Source: Arctopsyche grandis (lineage: Eukaryota; Arthropoda; Insecta; Trichoptera; Hydropsychidae). Taken from it: a DNA stretch of 64,000 nt. How positions within the stretch are numbered: position 1 is the first letter of the stretch; each line of letters begins with the position of its first letter. This document shows, in pieces, positions 31,969 through 43,313 of this stretch. Made by a program: the position numbers and the translations under genes. The stretch lies in the NCBI RefSeq assembly GCF_051622035.1, contig NC_135358.1, forward strand, positions 18,448,501 through 18,512,500. The letters are read 5' to 3'. The notes beneath the pieces were generated by a model. That model worked only from the letters and a program-made list of their open reading frames with translations, ran no database searches and was not told the origin of the DNA.

Positions 31969-33790
31969 GAACTCCAACTTTTTTTATTAATTTTCATTCT
32001 TTATTAATATTTCAATTTATGATGATTCTGTCATGTCTATGACCCGAAAGAATCTATATGATATAATAAAAGGATGCACCCAAAGTCTTTTTATTCAAAA
32101 ATTAAAAGATTTAGAAGAAAAAAACTAGTAATTGTTACAAAGTGCCCTCCTGCGAAATTTGAGGAATTTCGAAATATTATCAACAATTTTAAGATGGCTT
32201 ACAGTCGTCAACAGTTCGAATTTAAAAGTACAGAAAGCCATTTTCTGGTAAAAACGTAAAAAATATTTTTGGGCAGGTTTTCAGGCCAAATACCACTTTT
32301 TACGGCGGACACAAAAAATAATTTACTACTGTCAATTATTATTGTCCCACAAAGCAAGAGAGCAAAAAAAAAGATTGACAATAGTAATTGACAATAGTGA
32401 ACCATTTTTTTGGGCAAAAACAACTTGTCCGACGATCTCTGTTCATGATTAGAGGTAGGACCGGAAGCGTGCTTTTACCAGGAAACAGGGCGTTTTGGGT
32501 CTATTTTCCAGGAAACAGGGCAAACTACAAAGCTAGAGAATATAAAAAAAGGTTCATCATAAAAATGAACTAAGCACGGCGAACGATGAACATTGAACTG
32601 CGCAAAGTTGGTCCACTCTTTACTCATGATTAACGAAATAAATTATCGATTTTGGAGTTATATTAGATATGTTTGTACATCATTCTGCCCACACAGGAAG
32701 TATTGAGTTTTGATAAACGGAGAGAAACACTCGTAGAGCGTATTATGGTCATTAAAACTTATTATTATCCATTAGATTAACTACTCGAAATATTGCTCGT
32801 ATATATGTACATATGTATGTACACACATATAATATGTAGCTTAAATCATTTGTATTAAAAATGGTTTTATTTCACTTTTGTTCAAAATAGCTCGTAAAAT
32901 ATGGTCGACGCATTAAACTCGTGCAAGTCAAATTAATCCTCTTCGTTCCTCCACAATGTGCAGAATCAAATATTTAAAGTGACAGTTTCCGCGAGTATTC
33001 CAATTATTCTATGTCTAGGATATTGAGTTCGGAGTTAATTGTTTCGAACGTGGTGACGAAACTGTGATGGCCGCTCTCACAGGGTGGTAAATGAAGTTGT
33101 GGTGGTACAGATACTGGGGTGTAAATAACACACCCTTGATGAATTTTCTCGGTCGTGAATAACACCGCAGTCTTCAAATTACTAGCAATTAGCTACATTC
33201 ACCCTAATTGTTTTAGAAAATAGTTTCAGAAATTAGTGATTCTTTGTAAATTTTCATATTGTTGCATTACTTTTTTTAAAAAAAATAACTAATGTGGTAT
33301 AGATATTAAATTCTATAAATAATTAAAATTCGTGTACATATGTAAATATCATAATGTCTACAGTTCAGTTTAAATATTTATCTATAAAAATTTGGGATTA
33401 TTTTAAATAAGCTATACTCTTCGTTGCATTTAATATTTTTCGCGTTATCAATGTACTTAAAAGCATTTATTTGGTTTAAAAATAGAAAAAAATTAAATTA
33501 TAAGAGTTTTCATAAATATAATTAATGTTCGGTACTGAAATAAGGCGTAGTGATAATTCCGATACATTTTAAAATTCGTAATATTGCTGACTTTGCTTAA
33601 AAATAATAAACAAACAAAATTATACAATCTTGAAGCACAAAATGATGATTCAAGGTTTTGAAAGTTAATTACTGAAATTTTATTTTTAAGAAAATATGCT
33701 TGGATAAAATTTATTATGCGAATAAAATTTTTGCTAGTATATTGTCAAATACCAAAATTTTCGAAAACAAAAATCTCCACTTATTCAATT
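31969..33790. other. AT-rich region with minor repeats
   Basis: CCAGGAAACAGGGC occurs twice at 32480-32493 and 32509-32522, and ATTGACAATAG-type inverted pieces lie at 32325-32398. No gene recognised. Confidence 0.4.
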
Positions 33791-33909
33791 ACACTGTTCG
33801 ACACGAAAAATGTTTCAGAGACGAGATATGACTTTTCTTATAGATCTATGCCCAGTGAACACGAATCTGGTAATAAAAAGTGTCGATTGGCTCGAGATTC
33901 GGAGATATA

Positions 33910-35571
33910 CACCCAGCGCAAAGCGAAGCTTATCAGTTGCATCACATGCAAATAACGATATATTAAAAGACTAGTAAAGGAATTTAAAATAACAGTTTTC
34001 GTATTACTTTCTACAACTCCTCTTCATCAATATGCGGCAAAAAAAAGCGATTTCGTCAATACATAACATTATGAGGGGAATCATTGTAAATTTGGAGTAA
34101 AAATTAACATTTTTTTTATACCTGGAGTAGATTTCATAAATCAAAAAATCGATAAAAACGGATTTTTTTTCTTTTTCAAGGTTTTCAACATATCAAGGGG
34201 ACTTCAAATAATAGTAGGGAATACAAATAAAAATGTTTTTTTATTTTAATATTTAATGACCCCCTTTGTTTTTAATAAATAGTTTTATTCGTGTAAGTAG
34301 TGATTCATATTATTTTTTTAATAATTCATCACCAATTTCATTGTAGCATACATCATAAATAATGTATTTTAATTATTTTATGGTTTTTGGTTTTTTATCT
34401 CTAATTTTTTGCCTATTTTGCTTCACATATTTTCGATTATATTTAGATCCGAGCTGTTTCCTGGCCATTCAATGGAGTTTATACCTAAACTATCTTTATC
34501 TTGATCGATATTTAAAAAAAACCAAATGGTGATATACCAATGCATTAAAAATAATTATAATTAATTGTGAAAACAATTTGAATACTCTCAAATTTTGAAC
34601 GATGCGCCGGTGCTGAATCATCGTGAAAGACAAGATCCTTAACCATTTCCGGTAAGCCTTCTAATGTAAGAATAACGCTTTTATCGATGATTTTTTTATA
34701 CTCCTGTGAGTTGACTATCCCATCTAGTTTAATGATTGATCCATCACCATACCGTGTGATGGCCCCCAATACCATACCATGGCGAATGTCAAACAGTCAG
34801 CGCTTAGCACGATTCTTTGTAGCGTTCGCCTGATTTTCGTCGTACTAGCGCCATTCCATCTGATCCAATCAGGTTGAATTTGGATTCATCTGAAAAAGTA
34901 ATCGTCTCCCAATCTTGAACTGTCCAATTTTTCTTCTCTTTGGCCCACCAAAGACAAGTATCCTTCATTTTCTTCGTGAGGAGGGTTTTTTTTGCACGCA
35001 CCGTTAAAATAGACCAAGTTCATTTAGTTTATATTGAACTGTTCTAAGGCTTACTGAGTTTTCCAACTTCAATGAACTCTATTGAACTTCAATGAACCTA
35101 ATTTCTGACGCAGTTTTGAAACTGTTTTGAAGTAAAATTCTCTTTAAAATCCGTTCGTCTCGAGAAGTCAGTTTTTTTGCCATTTTTCCTCTTTCGACAG
35201 GTGTTATGTCCATTGTTTTTTTATACTTCTTAAAAAATATAGTTATTGTAGGTAGAATGTGTCCCCGTTCGTCGATAAATTTCCGCAAAAGAATAATTTT
35301 TCTCCCAGAAAGTGACAATTTTTGATTTCCCGGCGATCGACAAAAATTCATATTTTACGCTCAACGCTCACAACACTAAAAAAAGACACGCACTACTTGA
35401 AAGTCTGGGGGAAACTGACTTTAAAAGTTTTTGGCAACAATACGTTGAGATATGCTGAAAACAACTGTAAAAGTATAAAAACAAAATTGCCAGAAAGTGA
35501 GACCCAATAGGGTGAAAAATGGGCCATTCCGGTAAAATTTGTGACTGATAAGCTTCGCTTTGCGCTGGGTG
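33910..35571 (-). mobile_element. Tc1-like DNA transposon
   Basis: 28-bp terminal inverted repeats, CACCCAGCGCAAAGCGAAGC at the left and its inverse ending GCTTCGCTTTGCGCTGGGTG at the right, flanked by TA on both sides. The uninterrupted target is visible in another copy of repeat X near 36310-36320. The transposase lies on the minus strand and is broken. Confidence 0.9.
34390..35351 (-). pseudogene. Tc1-like transposase, disrupted
   Basis: Pieces in order: KKLTSRDERILKRILLQNSF (helix-turn-helix region), WTVQDWETITFSDESKFNLI (first catalytic Asp), MVLGAITRYGDGSIIKLDG, VKDLVFHDDSAPAHRSK (second Asp), then WPGNSSDLNIIENM (third catalytic Glu) near 34440-34490. The family protein is about 340 aa; here stops and frameshifts separate the pieces, so it is inactive although the triad is still readable. 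Confidence 0.88.
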
Positions 35572-35724
35572 TATGTGTTTTTTAAATTGCGCGATTTTTC
35601 TATATCTTGGTGTTGTTCGGTCGATTTCTCAAAATCTGTTAATTCCTGTTCAAAATGAATATTGGAATCTACAGTCGGGTATTTTATCTTTCATTTGTAG
35701 TACTTTTCAGCTTTCAAATCTCTC

Positions 35725-35874
35725 TAAATAAAATTCCATATTTCGACTATTCTTGTGGATTAATAACAAAAATTCGTTTATTTTATCGAGGTAAGATAGT
35801 TATCAATAGAATTTTTGTTATTAATCCACAAGAATAGTCGAAATATGATTTTTCTAAGTGGAATTTTATTTAAT
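35725..35874. repeat. Hairpin MITE-like inverted repeat
   Basis: Left arm AATAAAATTCCA...TTTCGACTATTCTTGTGGAT and right arm ATCCACAAGAATAGTCGAAA...TGGAATTTTATT pair over about 50 bases with a 35-base loop near 35776-35810. Confidence 0.8.
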
Positions 35875-35929
35875 TCTCATATAAAGATAATTTAATATAT
35901 TATCCCTATTAATTCAATTCAGATTCGTG

Positions 35930-36430
35930 TAAATACGAGTAAATACTAGTACGAGCTTTTTGCTCGCAATTTTAGCGATTTAAAGTTCAGCACACTTCCA
36001 GTTAACCCTTTTAAACGAAAACAAAAAATAGTGTGGTCAGAACACTATTCTAATAAACATGTTTCAATAGAAAATACTCAATATAATATAGTATTAACAA
36101 TGGGGAAAAATTCCAAGTGAAAATACGTAATTTTGATTTGAACTGGACGACTACTTAGAGAGATTTGAAAGTTGAAAAGTACTACAAATGAAAGATAAAA
36201 TACCCGACTATAGATTCCAATATTCATTTTGAACAGAAAATTAACAAATTTTGAGAAATCGACCGAACAACACCAAGATATAGAAAAATCGCGCGATTTA
36301 AAAAACACATATACATATGTATATCCGAATCTCGAGCCAATCAACACTTTTTATTACCAGATTCGTGTTCACTGGGCATTGATCTATAAGAAAAGTCATA
36401 TCCCGTCTCTGAAACATTTTAAAAGTCGTC
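35930..36430 (+). repeat. Dispersed repeat X, copy 3
   Basis: Inverted relative to copies 1 and 2. Contains the complement of the MNIGIYSRVFYLS stretch (minus strand 36219-36180), and the intact site into which Tc1 went in copy 2. Confidence 0.7.
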
Positions 36431-36439
36431 ATTTGTCGA

Positions 36440-36753
36440 ACAGTGTTATTTGTATCTATACATCTATACATATTACAATACTTTACAAAATTATTTACGA
36501 GTTAATAAGTATATAAATCAGACAGTTTATTGAACAAAAACACGTAGCGATAAATTTAAAATATCCTCGATATTTTCGAGATTCTAATAAACGATTTCTC
36601 GAAAAACGAGAATCTCAAATTTTCATAATAAAATATTCTCTAGAAATGAGAATCTTGAAATTTCACAATAAAATATTCTCAAGGAACGAGAATCAAAATT
36701 TCTCGAGAATTCTCGAGAAATATCGAGACTAGATTTCTCGATGATAACCTCTA
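36440..36753 (+). mobile_element. Truncated hAT-type (TAGAGGTT) element
   Basis: Matches 40330-40565, ending TTTCTCGATGATAACCTCTA. Multiple TTCTCGAGAA palindromes. The left end is missing. Confidence 0.65.
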
Positions 36754-37779
36754 GTCACAACACGGTGAATTTAGCGTAAACCAAGCGCAGGGACGAGGTT
36801 AGCTCAGTTGACGCATTCGACTCGAAATACTTGTCCTTAAACCCTTGTAGCCTTTTCACCTTTCATTCTAACATTTACTTGTTTTTCTTTAGCAGCTTTT
36901 GTCTGACTAACTACATTAACTACATAAGCTACATACAGTGGCGTAGCATGAATTCCTGGTGCCCCCCGCAAAATATTTTCGTTCGATAAACGCCGAAACA
37001 TTTTTGCTGACTTGTATTCTGACGCGTAGCTACGAATGCACGTGTATGCATTCATATTGTAAGTACTCGACAATACGACGTAAGCAATATTGCGCCGTAT
37101 CGTCATGGCCCGTAATGTATAAGTAAGCCGATTTTGCCTTGCACTCGGCCAAAGTGCTGTAAACGTGACGTGACCGTGACGTGTAGGTAGATATGAATAG
37201 AAATGTAATAAAATGACATATTTGAAACGGAGTCGTACAGTGCTGAAGCCGTGCAGTGCTGTTAAGTATGAACAGACCTTTAAAGGTATATATTATGTAG
37301 GCATATGAAGTAGGTAGAAGCTAGGATCCTTAATTTTATAAACTAGAATTTACTTTCTTTTTTTCCAGTTTGTTTAGTTATAATTACTTCAATATTAGAT
37401 GAAATTAAATAAATTAATTATTTCCAAAGAAGATTGAGAAAAATCTTAATTTTTTCAATCTCGTTTTTTAACCATGGATGTGAATCCACGAGACATTGAG
37501 ATTCATGCATTTTTTTGTAGTTTAGTAACTGCGAGTAGTCGGTATTTCTGAACAATGAGAGGTCAATAAGCAGTTATCCAAAACCGGGATATTAAGCTGT
37601 CCCGAAAAGTCCTTTCGGGACGCCGGGATCAGAGGCGTGAAACCGGGACAATCTCGGAAAATGGGAAGTCTGTCAGCCCTAACCACTGGTAACAAATAAC
37701 AATATGTATATGAATTCACCATTAATTGGGATTAATGTATAATTTGAACCCGAACGACCAACGACTATCACAGACCCAA
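36754..37779. other. Spacer with transposon scraps
   Basis: A hAT-like end CAGTGGCGTAGCATGAATTC starts at 36937. CCGGGATATTAAGCTGTCCC and related CCGGGA-rich sequence at 37580-37690 looks like an old MITE. No gene recognised. Confidence 0.4.
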
Positions 37780-38260
37780 CGAGAGTGTTTTATTTACGAA
37801 TTGAATTTGTGATTGTATTAGCATCGATTTGTCCGCGGCGAACATGGTCGCAGTCGAGTTTAGTTTTGTGCAACGGTCGGTAACGCAGATCCCTGTTTTG
37901 GCAGCTGTTCGTGTTCGCTTCTCGGCTGTCGGCTGTCGGCTGTCGGTTCTCGGTTGTCGGTTGTCGGTTGTCACCGGGCGGTCGTCGGGCAGCTGGCCGA
38001 TCAGTTCGATTGAGGTCTTCTGTTTTCGTCGAACGTCCCTTCAGCGGAAGGGTGAGAACACGAAAACACACCCCGAAACTAACAAAGCCTCTCTTTAAAC
38101 CCTCCCCCCTAATCCAGTCAGCCTCCTTTTCTCCTCAGATCCGCCCAGCTACACCCACGCATTCTGCACATTCTACACATCTGCATCTGCATCGCACCAC
38201 ACCACCACACCACTCACATCTCTACATACTGAACATATTGCACCCACTGTCACAATTCCC
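37780..38260 (+). other. GC-rich island, candidate 5' noncoding exon or element 5' UTR
   Basis: Contrasts with AT-rich flanks. Contains seven-base units GGCTGTC/GGTTGTC in tandem (37921-37971), a donor-like AAGG|GTGAGA at about 38050 and a strong polypyrimidine acceptor (CTCCTTTTCTCCTCAG) near 38140. Open frames across it have low-complexity Arg/Ser/Gly-rich translation, so I do not call a protein. Confidence 0.3.
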
Positions 38261-39540
38261 TAGTCCATATTCATTTGTTTTTCAATCCGAATGTCTTTGG
38301 TCCAAAAATAGAAATATTCTCTGTGTTTATTTTTTCATTTGTTTTGTTCCTGATGTTTTGAATGATTTATTTTGTTCGTATATTCTTTTATGATTTCCAT
38401 TTATTTATCATGTATGGTGTTTTGTTTAAATGGGGAAAAATATACTAATCAATGTTTTATTTAAATCATGATACTACTTGAACATCAAATTCAAATACTT
38501 CTATTAAAAATCATAGGAGTATTTATTAATAAACATATTCAGGTACTTGTTTAGTAGTATGGCTTGAGCTTCACGCTTACATTTTAGAATTTCATTTAAA
38601 AACAAAAGAAAAAAGAGTGACATTTCATTGTCACAAAATTCTTTTTTTTTTTTTGTTACTTTTAGAAATTCATTTTGCAGCAAGTCTTTTTTAGCTTTGT
38701 CTGTCAAATAGTAATTTTGAATACGTTCCTTATAATAAAAAAAATGTTTTCAAACTCTACAGTTTCAAGACAAAAACATGTTTATCTAATCAATTCCTCT
38801 AATTCCATATATGTATGTATATATCAATTCTGAAGTGGTTATTTTATCAGTGTTACTTATAAATGAAATAATAACAATTTCCGTTAATTGTACACTGTCA
38901 ATTAATCACATACAAAAAAAAATCTCAAAAGAAAATAAATTCAATCTAATCTAATAAGAATTTACTGAAATCCAAAAAATTAGTCTAAAATCTAATTAAA
39001 ATATCTGTTAAATCAAAAATTTAACTGAAAGAAACTATTAAATGTATCAGTGATAACTATGTCATATGAGAATGACGTTTAATCATAAATGTAATTGTTA
39101 TTTACATACATATGTCAATGTGAGTTAGATATGATATCACTAACACAATTGTTCTATGGTGATTCCCAGAATGAATCATGTATACAAATTGAATATAATT
39201 TTTTTTATAAATCCTATTGTCAGTATCAAACGTACATAATAGTTTAAATTATTTTTGATTTTCATCCAGTCATTATTGTACATGGACTGTGTACAAGTTT
39301 AAATAAAAATGTTTTATTGTGCTCGTCTTGAGGAAGATAATTTGAAATTCCAAAATAAGTTCCTGTTAAAGTTATGTACCTCATTGGACACATAGCTCGC
39401 AGCAGTTCTACCACATTTGTTCTAGTCTGGTCATTTTATTTTGTCGGGGATCTTCCTCGTCCTCCACGTCCCCGAATATTACCCACAATGACCATTTGTA
39501 TGTAATATTGGGAGACTTGTATGTTATTCGTATTTGTACT
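38261..39540. other. AT-rich stretch, nothing recognised
   Basis: No coding exon, RNA gene or defined repeat end seen. Confidence 0.5.
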
Positions 39541-39549
39541 GGTCTCGCC

Positions 39550-40565
39550 TAGAGGTTGTGATTTCTCGACTTTTTTTGTTTCTCGAGATTCAACAATCTC
39601 ATTTTCTCGGAATATTTGAATCTCGAAAATTCGAGATTTTCTTTTTTGTTTCGAATCTCGAGAATTCTCGAGAATCCCGAAAGTATATATTTTTTTTAAT
39701 ATAGTGAATTAATTTTTTTAGCATATACAATCGACAACATCAAAAGGACACAAACACTACATATGTATATTTTATCAGGGGTTTATAACTTTATTAAAGA
39801 CATGATGAAAGAAAGATATAGAGAGATACAATAGAACATTGAATAGAAAAGAAAGTAAAATTATATAAAAAAAATATCATAAAAGAAGGCACGAAAAGAA
39901 AATAAAATATACAGTAATTTAAAATAGTAAAAATAACAATATGTAACAAAGAATTTTATAAAATTCCCAGTTTCGCCACCCGGCTTTGCTCGTATTTTTG
40001 TGACCGGACAAATAATAAAAATACTGAACATCTACGCATATTAAAATACTGAATATACATTGATTAATATATAAGGAGCAAATACACGAATAAATAAATA
40101 ATAAATCAAAAATCTTTGTTTTATGTGTGTTACAGTGGGGTCATATTGTCAGTGAAAATATATTTTCACTAGCGTTTTAGTGATATCATAACCGAATACT
40201 TTCCCACTAGTGACTAGTACCTACATGCACATATATGTATGTAACTTTAAAATGGTGCGATTTCGTTGTGACATGTGTATATGTACTTATATGATGACCG
40301 GATAATAACTTACCAGACAAATAATAAAAATACTGACCATCTATACATATTACAATACTTCACAAAATTATTTACGAGTTAACAAGTATACAAATCAGTC
40401 AGTTTATTGAACAAAAACATGTAGTGATAAATTTAAAATATTCTCGATATTTTCGAGATTCTAATAAACGATTTCTCGAGATACGAGAATCTCGAATTTT
40501 CACAATAAAATATTCTCGAGAAACGAGAATCAAAATTTCTCGAGATTTCTCGATCACAACCTCTA
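39550..40565. mobile_element. hAT-type non-autonomous element with TAGAGGTTGTGATTTCTCGA ends
   Basis: Left end TAGAGGTTGTGATTTCTCGA, right end TCTCGATCACAACCTCTA. Flanks GTCTCGCC (39542-39549) and GTTTCGCC (40566-40573): 8-bp duplication with one mismatch. Both subterminal regions are packed with TTCTCGAGAA-like palindromes, likely transposase-binding repeats. No transposase frame inside. Confidence 0.85.
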
Positions 40566-40573
40566 GTTTCGCC

Positions 40574-43006
40574 TTACTTGCTTTAAGAATTAGAGTATGC
40601 ACACAAGACGGATGGATGACAGTTGGTTACCAACTTTCAACTCTTTTTAGGAACATTGTTTCTTCTTGCTGTTTTTGTTTTTGACGTTTTCCAGTGGTTC
40701 ATTCTGATTTATATCCAAGTATTATATTATATTTAGGTAAGTTTTACTTACCTAAATTAACCTTTTAATACCATTAATCAGAAACAGAAGCTTTCAGTAT
40801 TATAAATCCCTATGCATTAGTTTTATCATATTGTTTTTCATCATAATCCTATGACAATACTGTATGATTTTTTTTTATTACGCATTTATCTTTAAAGTGA
40901 ACAATTTTTTTAACATAATTACAGATGTTTCAAATGTTATATGATTGACTGTTTGATCAGTTTAACCTTTATTTATTTTTGTTATAAAATAATATTAGTT
41001 CAATACATAACAGAAATAAATCTTGTGTGACAATTGAGTCAAGACTACTGAACGAAAAAATGCCGTATTGTTTTACTGTTAGAGTAATAATTTATCTTGA
41101 GGTCTGTAAACATCTCTAGAAATCAGTATGCACTAATACTTAATATAATTACGGTACCGAGATAAGGTTTTTTTGCAAAATAAACATTAAATTTACAAAG
41201 TAAACAAGAAAAATTTACGAATAATTTGTATTTGTTCACTCATTCGCATACCGGATCTTCAACGAATGATTTTTTCAATATTTTTTACTTGGACACATTT
41301 GGAATTCAAACTTTGAACAGAATCTTAGAATATAATAGATATACATTTTATTCGTTGATAGTAAATACGTATATTTTATAAGCAAACCACAAAATTATTA
41401 CGCATACTAGACTTTCAAGTAATTAGCTGAAGGTTCTCAGATTGATTGCCAATAAATGAATTTCATTTTCTCAGAGGTAATGTTGCTATTTGTCAATCAA
41501 TCGCATATAAAAATTACAGATTCTATCTGACCTACTTTATGAAACGAGTCCATATGAAATTTCCTCTCGCCTTTTGCATTTTGAAAGTCACCAAAAACAG
41601 CTGCATTTGATTCTTTCCTTTTTTACAATTTTAATAATTGAAATATCATACATGGATACGCACATATGTGTGTATTCTCATTTTAAAACATGTATGGAAA
41701 ACAGATTGAAAGTCACGTACATACGCCACTTTAAGAAGAAGAATTTTATTGTCATAACGACAAAATCGAATGGACTCATACAGATAAAATCTGATTAAAA
41801 CATAATACTCATTCCTCTCGATTGTTTGGTTCGTTGTGCTCGTATACTGTTAACTAAATACTATCGTCTCTATAATAAAAGACCTTTTTTCATTGGACCT
41901 ATCTATTTTTGCCTTAAGCTGACGCACTGCGGTGAGTCTATATTGGCAATCCTTCCCGTTTGTAATTGGCGGTATGTATGTAGTTGATCAACCTATCGGC
42001 CTGCTCGTTTATTCATTTGAATGCATACGATATACTTTTGAATGCGAAACCTTGACCTTTTCCTGGAAACTCGTCATTCAAATTTTTAATCCCATTTAGA
42101 AAGTCCACGCATAGATGTCTAGAATACTATGAATATATTATTAAAAGAGAAGCTTTATTATACAGATTATTTTCGTTGTGTTTGTTTAATCATCTGTGTT
42201 GCGTTGATTCCTAATGAGCTGTTTTGATTTGGTAGGTTTATTTCATTTTTAAGAGTTCCTAAGTGTAGGAAAAAAATGAATCATTTTCTCATAAACTTGT
42301 GATTACATTAGCGCGATATTAAATTTTAACTGAACTTATGCGCCACAGAATTAATATTTGCTAAGCTTACGGGCAAATATTTGCACAGTATTTTTAATCA
42401 TGATCCTCGCCTTTGCAATTTAACTCAAACATAAGAATACGCTGTTTGATTTTAACTTTGAATAGGACACGAAAATTTTGTAAGAAAATGAAATATATAT
42501 TATATTTGGTCGAATTTTATTACGACATTGTTCTGACAGGGGGATTTTGTTGCGAGCCCTCTTTGAAGTATACTTTTAAATACACACTATTATTTTTTTA
42601 TCTGTAAATCACATGTATATTTTGTGTTGTTTTGAAATTAGAATTAATAATTAAATTTTTTCTTGTTATCTTTTATATAATACTAGTATTGTACGTATGT
42701 TGAATCGAAACGACTAGCGTTATCTCAGACAGACACACAGAATAGCGATATTATAATTATGATGTAGTCTATTTTATAAAGGAATTTTCACTAGTACTTA
42801 CATACAAAGACATAAATATACATACATATATGAGAATTATAGAGTGACAGTCATTGTGGACTATTAATTATCGGGTTGAGTAATTAGAAATTTATTATTT
42901 AATATACATATGTATACATATGGGTGACCGTAAAAAAGTCGTCAGTGAAAAAGTCGAAAATGTTCGTTTACCATGCATACATATGAAAAACGGTTAGTAT
43001 ATATAT
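40574..43006. other. AT-rich stretch, nothing recognised
   Basis: About 2.4 kb with no coding signal, RNA gene or defined transposon boundary that I can support. Confidence 0.5.
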
Positions 43007-43170
43007 CAGTGGCGTGCGGTAAAACTCTCTCTCCCCCCGTCGTACATCCTCACTTAATTTGCGCGAGTAGGATACAACAGGAGTAACAGGCTTTACCTCC
43101 CGTATCCTGCGCGCGCACATTAAACAAGGCTGTATGACAAAAAGAGAGATAATTTCACCGCATGCCACTC
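43007..43170. mobile_element. Small hAT-like MITE that contains the core of the 9-bp-TSD family
   Basis: Ends CAGTGGCGTGCGGTAAAACT and ATTTCACCGCATGCCACTC are inverted; ATATATAT lies on both sides. The middle (about 43046-43122) is the central part of the long-TIR family (AATTTGCGCGAGTAGGATAC...GCGCGCGCACATTAA). Confidence 0.65.
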
Positions 43171-43187
43171 ATATATATTATTTATAC

Positions 43188-43313
43188 GTAGTACCGTTTA
43201 CCATGCACCCTTATTTTTTGATCTTCCGACTTAAGATCTTTCGATTTTCGATCTTTGCCTTCCGATATTTGTTTTTTTCGACTTTTTCACTTTCGGTGCC
43301 GTGAGGTAGACCC
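43188..43313 (-). mobile_element. Long-TIR (9-bp TSD family) outer arm
   Basis: GTACCGTTTACCATGCACCC through AAGATCTTTCGATTTTCGAT to a degraded GTAGACCC end, the right arm of the family also seen at 13991-15253. Confidence 0.65.

Larger units (their letters stand above)
33791..35725 (-). repeat. Dispersed repeat X, copy 2, split by a Tc1 insertion
   Basis: 33791-33909 and 35572-35725 together match 36180-36430 in inverted orientation; the gap is exactly the Tc1-like element. Confidence 0.75.

Noticed and set aside
36790-36830. tRNA-like stretch GGTTAGCTCAGTTGACGCAT
   Set aside because: Only an A-box-like piece; no B box or cloverleaf within range.
37829-38393. Open frames of 89-160 aa in the GC-rich island
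   Set aside because: Low-complexity translation of a minisatellite and polypyrimidine tract, overlapping on both strands, with splice signals inside.
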